Positions 35,233 to 48,067 of a DNA stretch of 64,000 nucleotides are shown one piece after another. Position numbers and translations under genes: made by a program. Source of the DNA: Citrobacter amalonaticus (GTDB lineage: Bacteria; Pseudomonadota; Gammaproteobacteria; Enterobacterales; Enterobacteriaceae); NCBI RefSeq assembly GCF_018252635.1, contig NZ_JAGTXM010000001.1:682122-746121 (forward strand), in the 5' to 3' direction. Below the pieces are notes generated by a model. The model was given only the letters and a program-made list of their open reading frames with translations. It searched no databases and was not told the DNA's origin. Position 1 is the stretch's first letter. Each line of letters opens with the position of its first letter.

Positions 35233-36411
35233 ATGAAAGAGGTGGTGATCGTCGGGGCGTTACGTACGCCAATTGGGTGCTTCCAGGGAACACTGGCGCG
35301 CCATTCTGCTGTCGAACTGGGCAGTATCGTGGTCAAAGCGTTGATTGACGGTAGCGGTGTGAGCGCGCACGCCGTTGATGAAGTGATCCTCGGACAGGTA
35401 CTAACGGCGGGAGCGGGGCAAAACCCGGCGCGTCAGTCAGCAATCAAAGGGGGATTACCGAACACCGTTTCGGCGATCACCATCAACGACGTCTGTGGCT
35501 CCGGGCTGAAAGCGCTGCATCTCGCCACGCAGGCGATCCAGTGTGGCGAAGCGGACATCGTGATTGCCGGTGGGCAAGAAAACATGAGTCGCGCGCCGCA
35601 TGTCCTCACCGACAGTCGAACCGGCGCGCAGCTGGGCAACAGCCAGCTTGTCGATAGCCTGGTGCATGACGGGTTATGGGATGCCTTCAATGATTACCAT
35701 ATGGGCGTGACCGCAGAGAATCTGGCGCGGGAATATGGCATCAGTCGCGAATTGCAGGATGCTTATGCGCTCAGTTCGCAGCAAAAGGCACGCGCGGCCA
35801 TTGATGCCGGTCGGTTTAAAGCGGAAATCGTGCCGGTCGCAACCCAGCGTAATGGGCAAACTGTGATAATTGATACCGACGAGCAGCCGCGAACCGATGC
35901 CAGCGCAGAAGGCCTGGCGCGTCTGGATCCGGCTTTCGAACTGCTGGGGTCGGTGACCGCAGGCAATGCCTCTTCAATAAATGATGGCGCGGCAGCGGTA
36001 ATGATGATGAGCGAGTCCAAAGCACAGGAGCTGAATCTGCCCGTGCTGGCGCGCATCCGCGCATTTGCCAGCGTCGGCGTGGATCCTGCGCTGATGGGGA
36101 TCGCTCCCGTGTATGCCACTCGCCGTTGTCTGGAGCGGGTCGGCTGGCAACTGGCCGATGTGGATCTGATTGAAGCAAATGAAGCCTATGCGGCGCAGGC
36201 GCTGTCGGTGGGTAAAATGCTGGAGTGGGACGAGCGCCGGGTGAACGTCAACGGCGGCGCGATCGCCCTTGGTCACCCGATTGGCGCATCCGGCTGTCGT
36301 ATTCTGGTTTCTCTGGTTCACGAAATGGTCAAACGTAATGCTCGCAAAGGTCTGGCAACGCTGTGTATTGGCGGCGGGCAAGGCGTGGCATTAGCCATCG
36401 AGCGCGATTAA
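35233..36411 (+). CDS. yqeF: YqeF, acetyl-CoA C-acetyltransferase (thiolase)
   Basis: 392-aa degradative/biosynthetic-type thiolase that condenses or cleaves acetoacetyl-CoA. Active-site residues are intact: C88 in INDVCGSG, H348 in LGHPIGASG and C378 in LCIGGGQG. I start at the ATG at 35233, giving the E. coli YqeF length; the frame opens 24 bases earlier without a better site. Stands alone between the LysR gene and kduI, as in E. coli. Physiological role in enterics is not settled; AtoB is the paralogue used for short-chain fatty acids. Confidence 0.94.
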   Translation: MKEVVIVGALRTPIGCFQGTLARHSAVELGSIVVKALIDGSGVSAHAVDEVILGQVLTAGAGQNPARQSAIKGGLPNTVSAITINDVCGSGLKALHLATQAIQCGEADIVIAGGQENMSRAPHVLTDSRTGAQLGNSQLVDSLVHDGLWDAFNDYHMGVTAENLAREYGISRELQDAYALSSQQKARAAIDAGRFKAEIVPVATQRNGQTVIIDTDEQPRTDASAEGLARLDPAFELLGSVTAGNASSINDGAAAVMMMSESKAQELNLPVLARIRAFASVGVDPALMGIAPVYATRRCLERVGWQLADVDLIEANEAYAAQALSVGKMLEWDERRVNVNGGAIALGHPIGASGCRILVSLVHEMVKRNARKGLATLCIGGGQGVALAIERD

Positions 36412-36439
36412 CGCTTCTTTTTCCCTTTTCCCCCCTGTT

Positions 36440-36466
36440 ATGCCGCACGATAAATCGTGACGGCAT
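36440..36466 (+). terminator. Hairpin after yqeF
   Basis: ATGCCG (36440-36445) and CGGCAT (36461-36466) enclose a further ACGAT/ATCGT pairing, giving a long stem with a two-base loop, 29 bases beyond the yqeF stop. The following bases are only moderately T-rich. Confidence 0.5.
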
Positions 36467-36626
36467 GCCTGTGCTTTGTTTCGCCTTCCGTCTGATTTTC
36501 GCGTTAAACGAATGACCTGAGCGCTATTTGCGCGGAAGTTCAGGTATTACAAACGCAGGATGAAATTCTATTTCCTTGTTTTTCTAAATAGTTTTTCTTT
36601 GGACATGAATCATGTAATCAATCGAT

Positions 36627-36642
36627 CGTGATCGGAATTACA
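36627..36642. promoter_or_regulatory. CRP-like site upstream of kduI
   Basis: CGTGA-N6-TTACA matches the CRP half-site spacing (TGTGA-N6-TCACA) with one mismatch in each arm, about 155 bases before kduI. CRP activation of kdu genes is known in pectinolytic enterics. Confidence 0.55.
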
Positions 36643-36665
36643 CTTTTGATAATAAGATGCAGAAA

Positions 36666-36685
36666 AAGTGAAACGATGTTTTATT
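36666..36685. promoter_or_regulatory. KdgR-like operator upstream of kduI
   Basis: AAGTGAAACGATGTTTTATT fits the KdgR palindrome (AATGAAAC-N3-GTTTCATT type) with the AAAC-N3-GTTT core. KdgR is the repressor of pectin and uronate genes and responds to KDG-type intermediates. Confidence 0.7.
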
Positions 36686-36796
36686 TGTAATTGAAAACGG
36701 ATTCCCGGAAGACTATCATGGGCGCATAACGTAAAACGGAACAGCGTTTCGCTCTCCGTTGAGGGATTCCCGCTCAGTACATCACTGGAGGTAAAT

Positions 36797-37633
36797 GTGG
36801 ACGTAAGACAAAGTATTCACAGCGCGCACGCCAAAACACTGGATACCCAGGGGCTACGCAAGGAGTTTTTGGTTGAGAAAGTGTTCGTGGCTGACGAATA
36901 CACGATGGTTTACAGCCACATTGACCGTATTATCGTCGGCGGCATTATGCCGGTAGCAAAAACGGTCTCCGTCGGCGGTGAAGTCGGAAAACAGCTTGGC
37001 GTCACCTATTTCCTTGAACGCCGTGAACTGGGTGTGATCAACATCGGCGGCGCAGGCACTATCACCGTCGACGGTCAGTGCTATGAGATCGGCCACCGTG
37101 ACGCGCTGTATGTCGGTAAAGGGGCAAAAGAAGTGGTCTTCGCCAGCGTCGATAGCGCAACGCCTGCCAAGTTCTACTACAACTGCGCACCGGCTCATAC
37201 CACGTATCCAACCAAAAAAGTGACGCCTGCTGATGTTGCGCCTGTGACATTAGGTGACAACCTCACCAGCAACCGTCGCACGATCAATAAATATTTCGTG
37301 CCGGATGTGCTGGAAACCTGCCAGTTGAGCATGGGCCTTACCGAACTGGCGCCGGGTAACCTGTGGAACACCATGCCGTGCCATACCCATGAACGCCGTA
37401 TGGAAGTGTACTTCTATTTCAATATGGAAGAAGACACCTGCGTCTTCCATATGATGGGTCAGCCTCAGGAAACGCGTCATATCGTTATGCACAACGAACA
37501 GGCGGTCATTTCGCCAAGCTGGTCGATCCACTCCGGGGTGGGCACAAAAGCCTATACCTTCATCTGGGGCATGGTCGGTGAAAACCAGGTCTTTGATGAT
37601 ATGGACCACGTTGCGGTGAAAGATCTGCGCTAG
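36797..37633 (+). CDS. kduI: 5-keto-4-deoxyuronate isomerase KduI
   Basis: 278-aa cupin-fold isomerase converting 5-keto-4-deoxyuronate (DKI) to 2,5-diketo-3-deoxygluconate in unsaturated uronate breakdown. Near-identical to E. coli KduI; the zinc-binding [13 protein letters not shown] segment (two His and a Glu) and the distal His of [10 protein letters not shown] are present. The start is the GTG at 36797, six bases after GGAGGTAA; an overlapping out-of-frame ATG at 36795 should not mislead. kduD follows 55 bases later, forming a two-gene operon with KdgR- and CRP-like sites upstream. Confidence 0.97.
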   Translation: MDVRQSIHSAHAKTLDTQGLRKEFLVEKVFVADEYTMVYSHIDRIIVGGIMPVAKTVSVGGEVGKQLGVTYFLERRELGVINIGGAGTITVDGQCYEIGHRDALYVGKGAKEVVFASVDSATPAKFYYNCAPAHTTYPTKKVTPADVAPVTLGDNLTSNRRTINKYFVPDVLETCQLSMGLTELAPGNLWNTMPCHTHERRMEVYFYFNMEEDTCVFHMMGQPQETRHIVMHNEQAVISPSWSIHSGVGTKAYTFIWGMVGENQVFDDMDHVAVKDLR

Positions 37634-37688
37634 TCGCGGGCGCTCATAACGCCTGTCCGTGACAGGTATGAAAAACTAAGGATTTACA

Positions 37689-38450
37689 ATGATTTTGAAC
37701 GCATTCTCTCTCGAAGGTAAAGTCGCTGTCGTGACCGGTTGTGATACCGGTCTGGGCCAGGGCATGGCGCTCGGTCTGGCAGAAGCCGGCTGCGATATCG
37801 TCGGGATTAATATCGTTGAACCGACCGAAACTATCGAGCGTGTAACCGCTCTGGGCCGTCGCTTTTTGAGCCTGACCGCCGATCTGCGTCAGATCGACGG
37901 GATCCCGGCACTGCTGGAGCGCGCGGTGGCTGAGTTCGGTCATATTGATATTCTGGTGAACAACGCCGGTCTGATTCGTCGTGAAGACGCGATCGATTTC
38001 AGCGAAAAAGATTGGGATGACGTGATGAACCTGAACATTAAGAGCGTGTTCTTTATGTCTCAGGCAGCGGCCAAACACTTTATTGCACAGGGTAATGGCG
38101 GCAAAATCATCAATATTGCCTCCATGCTTTCCTTCCAGGGCGGTATCCGCGTCCCGTCTTACACCGCTTCCAAAAGCGGCGTAATGGGGGTGACCCGTCT
38201 GATGGCGAACGAGTGGGCGAAGCACAACATCAACGTCAACGCGATCGCACCGGGTTACATGGCGACCAATAATACCCAGCAACTGCGTGCCGATGAGCAG
38301 CGTAGCGCTGAAATTCTCGATCGTATCCCGGCAGGTCGTTGGGGTCTGCCGAGCGATCTGATGGGGCCGGTGGTTTTCCTCGCTTCCAGCGCATCTGATT
38401 ACATTAACGGCTACACCGTGGCGGTTGATGGCGGCTGGCTGGCGCGTTAA
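37689..38450 (+). CDS. kduD: 2-deoxy-D-gluconate 3-dehydrogenase KduD
   Basis: 253-aa short-chain dehydrogenase that reduces 2,5-diketo-3-deoxygluconate to KDG with NADH. Features: nucleotide-binding VVTGCDTGLGQGMA, the NNAGLI motif, catalytic Ser (INIASMLSF), and the YTASKSG Tyr-x-x-x-Lys pair. Same length as E. coli KduD. Second gene of the kduI-kduD operon, ended by a strong terminator. Confidence 0.97.
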   Translation: MILNAFSLEGKVAVVTGCDTGLGQGMALGLAEAGCDIVGINIVEPTETIERVTALGRRFLSLTADLRQIDGIPALLERAVAEFGHIDILVNNAGLIRREDAIDFSEKDWDDVMNLNIKSVFFMSQAAAKHFIAQGNGGKIINIASMLSFQGGIRVPSYTASKSGVMGVTRLMANEWAKHNINVNAIAPGYMATNNTQQLRADEQRSAEILDRIPAGRWGLPSDLMGPVVFLASSASDYINGYTVAVDGGWLAR

Positions 38451-38473
38451 TTCGCTACCACTTGCTGATAAAA

Positions 38474-38498
38474 CCCTGCCATCGCGCAGGGTTTTTTA
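38474..38498. terminator. Intrinsic terminator between kduD and kdgF
   Basis: CCCTGC (38474-38479) pairs with GCAGGG (38486-38491), followed by TTTTTTATT on the plus strand and preceded by AAAA, giving a bidirectional terminator between convergent kduD and kdgF. Confidence 0.85.
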
Positions 38499-38507
38499 TT
38501 GCTGAAA

Positions 38508-38834
38508 TCAGGCGGTGAGAAAATCTTCGCGCACCGGCGTAAAGGTATCCAGTAGGGTACCCGGCTTCAGGCAGACACAGCCGTGCACAATATTCGGCTG
38601 CTTATACAACGTATCCCCCGCGCGTACCACCTGCTTCTCGTCACCAATAGTAAATTCAAATTCACCGGATAACACGTAGGTCAGTTGCTCATGCGGATGG
38701 TGATGCAGCGGGCCGATCGCCCCTTGTTCAAAGTTAACCTCGACAGCCATCATTTTACCGTTATGCGCGAGAATGCGGCGGGTGACGCCATTGCCCAGAT
38801 CTTCAAGCGTCGTCTTGTTATGGAAAACAAACAT
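38508..38834 (-). CDS. kdgF: KdgF-type cupin, unsaturated uronate linearising enzyme
   Basis: 108-aa single-domain cupin. Metal-binding HHHPHEQLTYVLSGEFEF and the C-terminal PNIVHGC...LDTFTPVREDF are those of KdgF, which opens 4,5-unsaturated galacturonate to the linear DKI used by KduI. Start at the ATG at 38834 with AGGAT upstream. It is convergent with kduD and has a KdgR-like box directly upstream. E. coli K-12 lacks this gene and has araE at the same chromosomal position, so the pathway is more complete here. Confidence 0.85.
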   Translation of the reverse strand: MFVFHNKTTLEDLGNGVTRRILAHNGKMMAVEVNFEQGAIGPLHHHPHEQLTYVLSGEFEFTIGDEKQVVRAGDTLYKQPNIVHGCVCLKPGTLLDTFTPVREDFLTA

Positions 38835-38851
38835 GTGGGATCCTGTTAGTG

Positions 38852-38870
38852 TTTGAAACAATGTTTCATT
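38852..38870. promoter_or_regulatory. KdgR operator upstream of kdgF
   Basis: TTTGAAACAATGTTTCATT, with TGAAAC and GTTTCA arms around AAT, is an excellent match to the KdgR palindrome. It lies 18 bases before the kdgF start, a repressing position. Confidence 0.82.
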
Positions 38871-38920
38871 AAAGCTAACTCAGTCGCGTGGCAAAGAAAA
38901 CGGCAGATCAAATGAACTGG

Positions 38921-38938
38921 AAACTTGATCACAAGTTT
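38921..38938. promoter_or_regulatory. Palindrome in the kdgF-ygeA intergenic region
   Basis: AAACTTG and CAAGTTT flank ATCA, a 7-bp inverted repeat with a four-base centre, about 40 bases before ygeA. It could be an operator for either divergent gene; TTGTGATCAAG on the minus strand also recalls a CRP half-site. Function unknown. Confidence 0.4.
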
Positions 38939-38975
38939 GTTTCACTGCTGTAAATCACTGATGAAGGAGCAGGTA

Positions 38976-39668
38976 ATGAAGACGATCGGTTTGTTAGGCG
39001 GGATGAGTTGGGAATCGACGATCCCGTACTATCGGTTAATTAACGAAGGGATCAAACGGCAACTGGGTGGACTTCATTCTGCGAGCCTGCTATTGCACAG
39101 CGTTGACTTCCATGAGATCGAAGAATGTCAGAGCCGCGGTGAGTGGGACAAAGCCGGGGATATTCTTGCGCAGGCCGCGCTTGGGTTACAGCAGGCGGGA
39201 GCGGAAGGGATCGTCTTATGTACCAACACGATGCACAAAGTGGCGGAGGCCATCGAATCGCGCTGCTCGCTGCCTTTTTTACATATTGCCGATGCGACCG
39301 GGCGCGTCATCTCTGCGCAGGGAATGAGCCGGGTTGCGCTGTTGGGAACGCGTTACACCATGGAGCAGGATTTTTATCGCGGCCGTCTGGAACGGCAGTT
39401 TGCCATTGAGTGCCTGATACCCGATGCGGATGCGCGGGCGAAGATCAACCAGGTAATCTTTGATGAGCTTTGCCTCGGACACTTTACCGAGACCTCGCGT
39501 CAGTACTATGTCGAAGTGATTGAACGTCTGGCGGCGCAAGGCGCTGAGGGCGTCATTTTTGGCTGCACTGAGATCGGCCTGCTGGTACCGGTAGAGCGTA
39601 GTCCGATTCCGGTGTTTGACACCGCCGCGATCCATGCCGCTGATGCTGTGACGTTTATGCTGTCGTAA
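38976..39668 (+). CDS. ygeA: Broad-specificity amino-acid racemase YgeA
   Basis: 230-aa aspartate/glutamate racemase superfamily enzyme without PLP. The two catalytic cysteines are in LCTNTMHK (C82) and FGCTEIGLL (C198); [11 protein letters not shown] is the N-terminal hallmark. Start at ATG 38976 after AAGGAGCAGGT. In E. coli YgeA racemises several amino acids including homoserine. The 3' end overlaps the convergent lysR stop by 14 bases. The E. coli neighbour araE is absent here. Confidence 0.95.
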   Translation: MKTIGLLGGMSWESTIPYYRLINEGIKRQLGGLHSASLLLHSVDFHEIEECQSRGEWDKAGDILAQAALGLQQAGAEGIVLCTNTMHKVAEAIESRCSLPFLHIADATGRVISAQGMSRVALLGTRYTMEQDFYRGRLERQFAIECLIPDADARAKINQVIFDELCLGHFTETSRQYYVEVIERLAAQGAEGVIFGCTEIGLLVPVERSPIPVFDTAAIHAADAVTFMLS

Positions 39669-40590
39669 CCGGCCCGAGGATCTGCTCCAGCGCCGTCACC
39701 AGAAGGTGATGGCGGGTTTGCAGATGATGGCTGAAGGCCTCGACCAGCGCGGAAGCGGGTCGGTGGATAGGACGGACCAGGCTGACGGTAAACGGCACGG
39801 AAATACTGAAACGGCGCGCCACCACGCCGCTCGCCGCATAATCCAGCGCGGTGAACGGGTTTACCACCGAAAGACCGGCTCCGGCGCGTACCATAGCGCA
39901 CACTGACGCCGCGCTGTGCGTTTCCACCACCATCCGCCGTTTAACCTCGTGCTCAGTGAACAGGGTATCCAGCAGTTGCCGGTAACTGTCCGTGCGCGAC
40001 AGGCTGATGTAGTTCTCCCCCTGAAAATCCTGCGGTGTTAACACCGGCTTTTCCGCCAGCGGATGCCCCGGCGGCAACACACAGACTTCATCGAGCGAGA
40101 AGAGCTCCGTTCGTTCCGTACCGGCAGGCGTGTGCAGTGTTTCCGTCAACCCCAGATCGTGGCGCTGGGCAGAAAGCCATTCTTCAAGCAGCGGTGACTC
40201 CTGCGGCACAATGTTCAGGCTGACGTCCGGATAGCGGGCGAGAAACGGCTGAATCAACGCGGGCAGCAGCGACTGCGAAAAGACCGGCAGGCAGACTATC
40301 GACAGTTCCCCCTGGCGAAACTCCCGCAGGCTTTCCGCCGCGCTGACAATCCGATCCAGCCCATACCAGGAGCGCTGGACCTCTTCGAACAGGCGTAACC
40401 CCTGAACCGTCGGATGCAGGCGACCGCGCGTGCGCTCGAACAGCGTCAATCCCAGCACTTTTTCAAAGCGCGCCAGTTCTCGGCTGACGGTGGGCTGTGA
40501 CGTATGCAGCAATCGCGCGGCTTCGGTCAGGTTTCCGGCGGTCATGACCGCATGAAAGATTTCAATATGACGTAAGTTGACGGTAGCCAT
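39655..40590 (-). CDS. lysR: LysR, transcriptional activator of lysA
   Basis: 311 aa, the founding LysR-type regulator, same length as the E. coli protein. N-terminal winged helix ([36 protein letters not shown]) and an effector domain that senses diaminopimelate. It activates the divergent lysA gene and represses itself from the 117-base intergenic region. The ATG at 40590 is preceded by GAGGTGA. Confidence 0.96.
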   Translation of the reverse strand: MATVNLRHIEIFHAVMTAGNLTEAARLLHTSQPTVSRELARFEKVLGLTLFERTRGRLHPTVQGLRLFEEVQRSWYGLDRIVSAAESLREFRQGELSIVCLPVFSQSLLPALIQPFLARYPDVSLNIVPQESPLLEEWLSAQRHDLGLTETLHTPAGTERTELFSLDEVCVLPPGHPLAEKPVLTPQDFQGENYISLSRTDSYRQLLDTLFTEHEVKRRMVVETHSAASVCAMVRAGAGLSVVNPFTALDYAASGVVARRFSISVPFTVSLVRPIHRPASALVEAFSHHLQTRHHLLVTALEQILGPVTTA

Positions 40591-40707
40591 AGTCACCTCG
40601 CTTGATAATAACCATATCATTTTTGCATAGAGTCGGTATAAAACGATATTTTTTATTCTCTTCGCACTGTGGCGTAATCATAAAAAACGTCATATCCGGA
40701 GTCCGTT

Positions 40708-41970
40708 ATGCCTCATTCACTGTATTACACCGATACCGATCTCACCGCGGAAAACCTGCTCAGATTGCCAGCCGAATTTGGTTGCCCGGTCTGGGTTTAC
40801 GACGCGCAGATCGTGCGTCGCCAGATTGCGGCGTTACAGCAGTTTGATGTGGTGCGCTTCGCGCAGAAGGCCTGTTCCAATATTCATATTCTGCGTTTAA
40901 TGCGCGAGCAGGGCGTAAAAGTGGACTCCGTGTCATTAGGCGAAATCGAACGCGCACTGGCGGCGGGATACGATCCGCATACGCATCCGGATGACATCGT
41001 GTTTACTGCCGATGTGATTGATAACGCCACCCTGGCCCGCGTCAGCGAATTACGCATACCGGTCAACGCCGGCTCTGTCGATATGCTCGATCAGCTTGGG
41101 CTGGTCTCGCCGGGCCATCGCGTCTGGCTGCGCGTCAATCCTGGCTTTGGTCACGGTCATAGTCAGAAAACCAATACCGGCGGCGAAAACAGTAAGCACG
41201 GTATCTGGCATACCGACTTGCCGCAGGCGCTGGCGGTGATGCACCGTCATCAACTGAAGCTGGCGGGCATACACATGCATATCGGTTCTGGCGTTGACTA
41301 TGGTCATCTGGAACAGGTGTGCGGTGCGATGGTGCGTCAGGTGGTGGATTTTGGTCAGGATCTGGAGGCGATCTCCGCCGGTGGCGGCCTGTCGATTCCT
41401 TATCACGACGACGAAGAGGCGGTGGATACCCGGCATTACTTTGGCTTGTGGAATGCCGCGCGCGAGCAGATCGCTCGTCATCTGGGACATCATGTGAAGC
41501 TGGAAATTGAGCCCGGACGTTTTCTCGTTGCACAGTCTGGCGTGCTGGTCACCCAGGTACGCAGCGTGAAGCAGATGGGCAGTCGTCATTTTGTGCTGGT
41601 GGATGCCGGCTTTAACGATCTGATGCGCCCGGCAATGTATGGCAGTTATCACCATATTACCGCGCTGGCGGCGGATGGCCGTTCACTGGAGAACGCGCCA
41701 CGAGTCGACACGGTCGTCGCAGGGCCGCTGTGCGAATCCGGCGACGTCTTTACCCAGCAGGAGGGCGGCAAGGTGGAAACCCGCGCGCTGCCAGCGGTGG
41801 CGCCGGGAGATTATCTGGTGCTGCATGATACCGGCGCATACGGCGCCTCGATGTCGTCAAACTACAACAGCCGTCCGCTGCTGCCGGAAGTGTTATTTGA
41901 CAACGGTCAGGCGCGGCTGATTCGCCGTCGCCAGACCATTGAAGAGCTGTTAGCGCTGGAATTACTTTAA
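40708..41970 (+). CDS. lysA: Diaminopimelate decarboxylase LysA
   Basis: 420-aa PLP-dependent fold III decarboxylase that converts meso-diaminopimelate to L-lysine, the last step of lysine synthesis. The PLP Lys is K54 in RFAQKACSN; glycine-rich ISAGGGLSIPY and the C-terminal cysteine-containing GPLCESGDVF and YGASMSSNYNSRP complete the active site. Same length as in E. coli. It is divergent from its activator gene lysR and is followed by a REP-like palindrome. Confidence 0.97.
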   Translation: MPHSLYYTDTDLTAENLLRLPAEFGCPVWVYDAQIVRRQIAALQQFDVVRFAQKACSNIHILRLMREQGVKVDSVSLGEIERALAAGYDPHTHPDDIVFTADVIDNATLARVSELRIPVNAGSVDMLDQLGLVSPGHRVWLRVNPGFGHGHSQKTNTGGENSKHGIWHTDLPQALAVMHRHQLKLAGIHMHIGSGVDYGHLEQVCGAMVRQVVDFGQDLEAISAGGGLSIPYHDDEEAVDTRHYFGLWNAAREQIARHLGHHVKLEIEPGRFLVAQSGVLVTQVRSVKQMGSRHFVLVDAGFNDLMRPAMYGSYHHITALAADGRSLENAPRVDTVVAGPLCESGDVFTQQEGGKVETRALPAVAPGDYLVLHDTGAYGASMSSNYNSRPLLPEVLFDNGQARLIRRRQTIEELLALELL

Positions 41971-41983
41971 GCCGAACACGGTT

Positions 41984-42013
41984 GTAGGCCTGATAAGCGA
42001 AGCGCCATCAGGC
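41984..42013. repeat. REP-like palindrome after lysA
   Basis: GTAGGCCTGATAAGCG ... GCGCCATCAGGC matches the enterobacterial REP pattern, between convergent lysA and the LacI-type gene. It may help terminate or stabilise both transcripts. Confidence 0.75.
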
Positions 42014-42039
42014 ATTGCGTTGCGCAGATAACATTATGA

Positions 42040-43053
42040 TTATTTGTTAAAATACGGCCCAGTGGTCACCGAGTCGCGCAACACCAGCGTGCCGGTAAAG
42101 GGCGGGATCGGCTCGACCTCTTCGCCATTGACCATGCGGATTGCCTGGTCGATGGCCGTGGTAATCATTGTGTCGATGGGGAGATAAACCGTCGATAATC
42201 CCGGTTCAAGCCATTTTGCACTCGGCGCATCGTCAAACCCAAACAGCGATACATCCTGCGGAATGTTAAGCCCGGCCTGGTGCAGGGCTTTCGACGCACC
42301 CAGCGCCATGTCGTCGTTACAGGCAAACAGGGCGCTGAACGTCACCCCTTCCTGTAGCAGTTCATTACAGGCGTCATAGCCGCGCGTCATGCTGGAATCA
42401 CCATATTTCACCTTTGCCGGATCCCAGTCGATGCCATTTTTCTCCAGCGCCTTACGGTAGCCCATCAGACGCGACTTCCCGGTCGGCGTGTGTCCCGGCA
42501 CGGTAATACAGGCAATCTCGCGGTGTCCCTGGGAAATCAGGTAATCCACCGCCTGAAATGCCGCGTCTTCCTGTTCAAAAAAGATGGCGCGTTCGCGGGC
42601 GAGGCTGACGTCGCGGTTGATGATAATCAACGGCATCGTAATCGAATCCGCCAGCGCCAGGATCGCCTTTTCGCTCATATAACGGGTGTAGAGAATGATG
42701 GCGTCACACTGCCGGTCGGCCAGCATCTGCACCGCTTCCTGTTCGCGCTCTGGCGTATCGTGACCGTCAGTGACAATCAACTGTTTGCCGTGAGATTCAG
42801 TCTGCCGCGAAGCCTGTTGTAGCAGGCGACCAAAGTAGAAGCCATCAAAGGTCGATACGACCAACCCAATGCTGTTGCTGGTTCGGTTAGCCAGCGAGCG
42901 AGCCAGAAAGTTCGGACGATAATCCAGCGCCTGCATCGCCTTAAACACTTTCTGACGCGTACTTTCTTTGACCTGACCGGTGCCGTTAAGCACACGAGAA
43001 ACGGTGGCTTTCGAGACACCGGCACGACGGGAAACATCCAGCATTGTTATCAT
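42040..43053 (-). CDS. LacI/GalR-family transcriptional repressor (AscG-like)
   Basis: 337-aa sugar-type repressor with an N-terminal LacI helix-turn-helix (LDVSRRAGVSKATVSRVLNG) and a periplasmic-binding-like effector domain (IGLVVSTFDGFYFGRLL ... SLFGFDDAPSAKWLEPGLST). It resembles AscG, but no glycoside gene lies nearby. Start at ATG 43053 eight bases after AGGA. It begins 13 bases after the galR stop, so the two repressors are probably cotranscribed. E. coli K-12 lacks it at this locus; I believe Salmonella has a gene like it here. Its inducer is unknown. Confidence 0.88.
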   Translation of the reverse strand: MITMLDVSRRAGVSKATVSRVLNGTGQVKESTRQKVFKAMQALDYRPNFLARSLANRTSNSIGLVVSTFDGFYFGRLLQQASRQTESHGKQLIVTDGHDTPEREQEAVQMLADRQCDAIILYTRYMSEKAILALADSITMPLIIINRDVSLARERAIFFEQEDAAFQAVDYLISQGHREIACITVPGHTPTGKSRLMGYRKALEKNGIDWDPAKVKYGDSSMTRGYDACNELLQEGVTFSALFACNDDMALGASKALHQAGLNIPQDVSLFGFDDAPSAKWLEPGLSTVYLPIDTMITTAIDQAIRMVNGEEVEPIPPFTGTLVLRDSVTTGPYFNK

Positions 43054-43066
43054 GACGCGATCCTGA

Positions 43067-44095
43067 TTACTCGTTTGATGACGCATTGCCCGGCTCCGTT
43101 GGCGTCGTCACAGAGTGGCGACGGACCAGCGTAGGGCTGAAAACATGGGTGACATCGGGTAGTGGGCGCTTTTCCGCCAGCGCGAGCGCCAGTTCTGCGG
43201 CCTGTGTCGCCATCGTCACGATAGGATAACGCACGGTGGTCAGGCGTGGGCGAACGTAGCGCGAAACCAGCACATCATCAAAGCCGATCAGCGAGATCTC
43301 CGCCGGGACGTCCACGCCGTTATCATTCAGCACGCCCATCGCGCCAGCAGCCATGGAATCGTTATAACAGGCCACCGCGGTGAAGTTTCTGCCGCGGCCT
43401 AACAGTTCAGTCATCGCCTGCTCACCGCCACTTTCGTCGGGTTCGCCATACGTTACAAGGCGATCGTTGACCGGGAGATGGCTCTCTTCAAGAGCATCGT
43501 AATAGCCTTTGAGACGATCTTCCGCATCCGAAATGGAGTGATTCGAACACAGATAGCCTATGCGTGTATGGCCCTGTTGGATCAAATGGCGGGTTGCCAG
43601 CCAGGCGCCATAACGGTCGTCCAGCGCCACACAGCGCTGTTCGAAACCGGGCAGGATCCGGTTGATGAGCACCATGCCGGGAATTTGCTTCATTAATGAT
43701 GCCAGGTCGGGATCCGGTATCATCTTGGCGTGAACGACGAGCGCCGCGCAGCGGTGACGAATAAGCTGCTCGATCGCCTGACGCTCTTTTTGTTCATTAT
43801 GGTAGCCGTTGCCAATCAGTAAAAAATTGCCGGTGTTATAAGAGACCTGTTCAACGGCTTTCACCATCGCGCCGAAAAACGGGTCAGAAACATCGCCAAC
43901 CACCAGACCTATGGTTTCGGTGGACTGCTGTGCGAGCGCGCGCGCGTTAGCATTGGGGTGGTAGCTGAGCGACTCCATCGCACTGGTCACCGCCAGGCGT
44001 GACGCCTCGCTGGCTTTGGGGGAATCATTGATGACGCGGGAAACGGTGGCGACTGATACACCAGCCAGTCGGGCTACATCCTTTATGGTCGCCAT
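43067..44095 (-). CDS. galR: Galactose operon repressor GalR
   Basis: 342-aa LacI-family repressor of the gal regulon, released by D-galactose. MATIKDVARLAGVSVATVSR begins the DNA-binding domain and the whole protein follows E. coli GalR, including SLIGFDDVLVSRYVRPRLTT in the hinge/effector region; only the last dozen residues differ. Start at the ATG at 44095, although the frame is open much further upstream. A GalR-type operator lies at 44111-44126, which suggests autoregulation. Confidence 0.96.
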   Translation of the reverse strand: MATIKDVARLAGVSVATVSRVINDSPKASEASRLAVTSAMESLSYHPNANARALAQQSTETIGLVVGDVSDPFFGAMVKAVEQVSYNTGNFLLIGNGYHNEQKERQAIEQLIRHRCAALVVHAKMIPDPDLASLMKQIPGMVLINRILPGFEQRCVALDDRYGAWLATRHLIQQGHTRIGYLCSNHSISDAEDRLKGYYDALEESHLPVNDRLVTYGEPDESGGEQAMTELLGRGRNFTAVACYNDSMAAGAMGVLNDNGVDVPAEISLIGFDDVLVSRYVRPRLTTVRYPIVTMATQAAELALALAEKRPLPDVTHVFSPTLVRRHSVTTPTEPGNASSNE

Positions 44096-44110
44096 GACAG
44101 TACCTATTGT

Positions 44111-44126
44111 GGGTAAACGCTTACAT
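44111..44126. promoter_or_regulatory. GalR/GalS-type operator upstream of galR
   Basis: GGGTAAACGCTTACAT contains the palindrome GTAAACGCTTAC, matching the GTGTAANCGNTTACAC operator consensus, 16 bases before the galR start on the minus strand. Autorepression is the likely effect. Confidence 0.8.
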
Positions 44127-44311
44127 TCTGTCAGTGTTACGGAAAACGGCTGCTGGTTCAAGCAGATTGCCTGTTGTGACGCGGCAAATGTGAGCAAAAT
44201 CCTCGAAATTAAGCCAAAAATCGAACGATGCAAACCATTAGTTACACTTTGCGAAGGGCTGTTGCGATTGTTCGCTGGCGACGCTTCCCAACAGCTTGAT
44301 AAAGTTGAGAT

Positions 44312-44396
44312 CCCAGAGGTATTGATAGGTGAAGTCAACTTTCGGGTTGAGCACACGAATTACACCAGCCTGCGCCAGTTGCGCAGGTTTTTTTTT
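44312..44396 (+). ncRNA. omrB: Small RNA OmrB
   Basis: Begins CCCAGAGGTATTGATAGGTG, the known 5' seed region shared by OmrA and OmrB, and ends in the stem CCTGCGC...GCGCAGG with a run of nine T. It is about 85 nt. OmpR-activated, Hfq-dependent sRNA that represses outer-membrane protein and curli regulator mRNAs. It lies between galR and aas, as in E. coli, in tandem with OmrA 115 bases later. The middle part differs from OmrA, which distinguishes the two. Confidence 0.94.
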
Positions 44397-44511
44397 GCTA
44401 GTACCGCAATCTGTAACAGTAAGCGATAATTTACACAACTGGTTGCATTTCCCATCATTCCTTTGCGTTTTCTCGCTGGCGAAGCGGTCATGCACCGACC
44501 ACAATCAAGAT

Positions 44512-48034
<3,523 letters not shown>

Positions 48035-48067
48035 TTAGCGCGCCGGCATTCCTCCGGCGCGGTTCTG

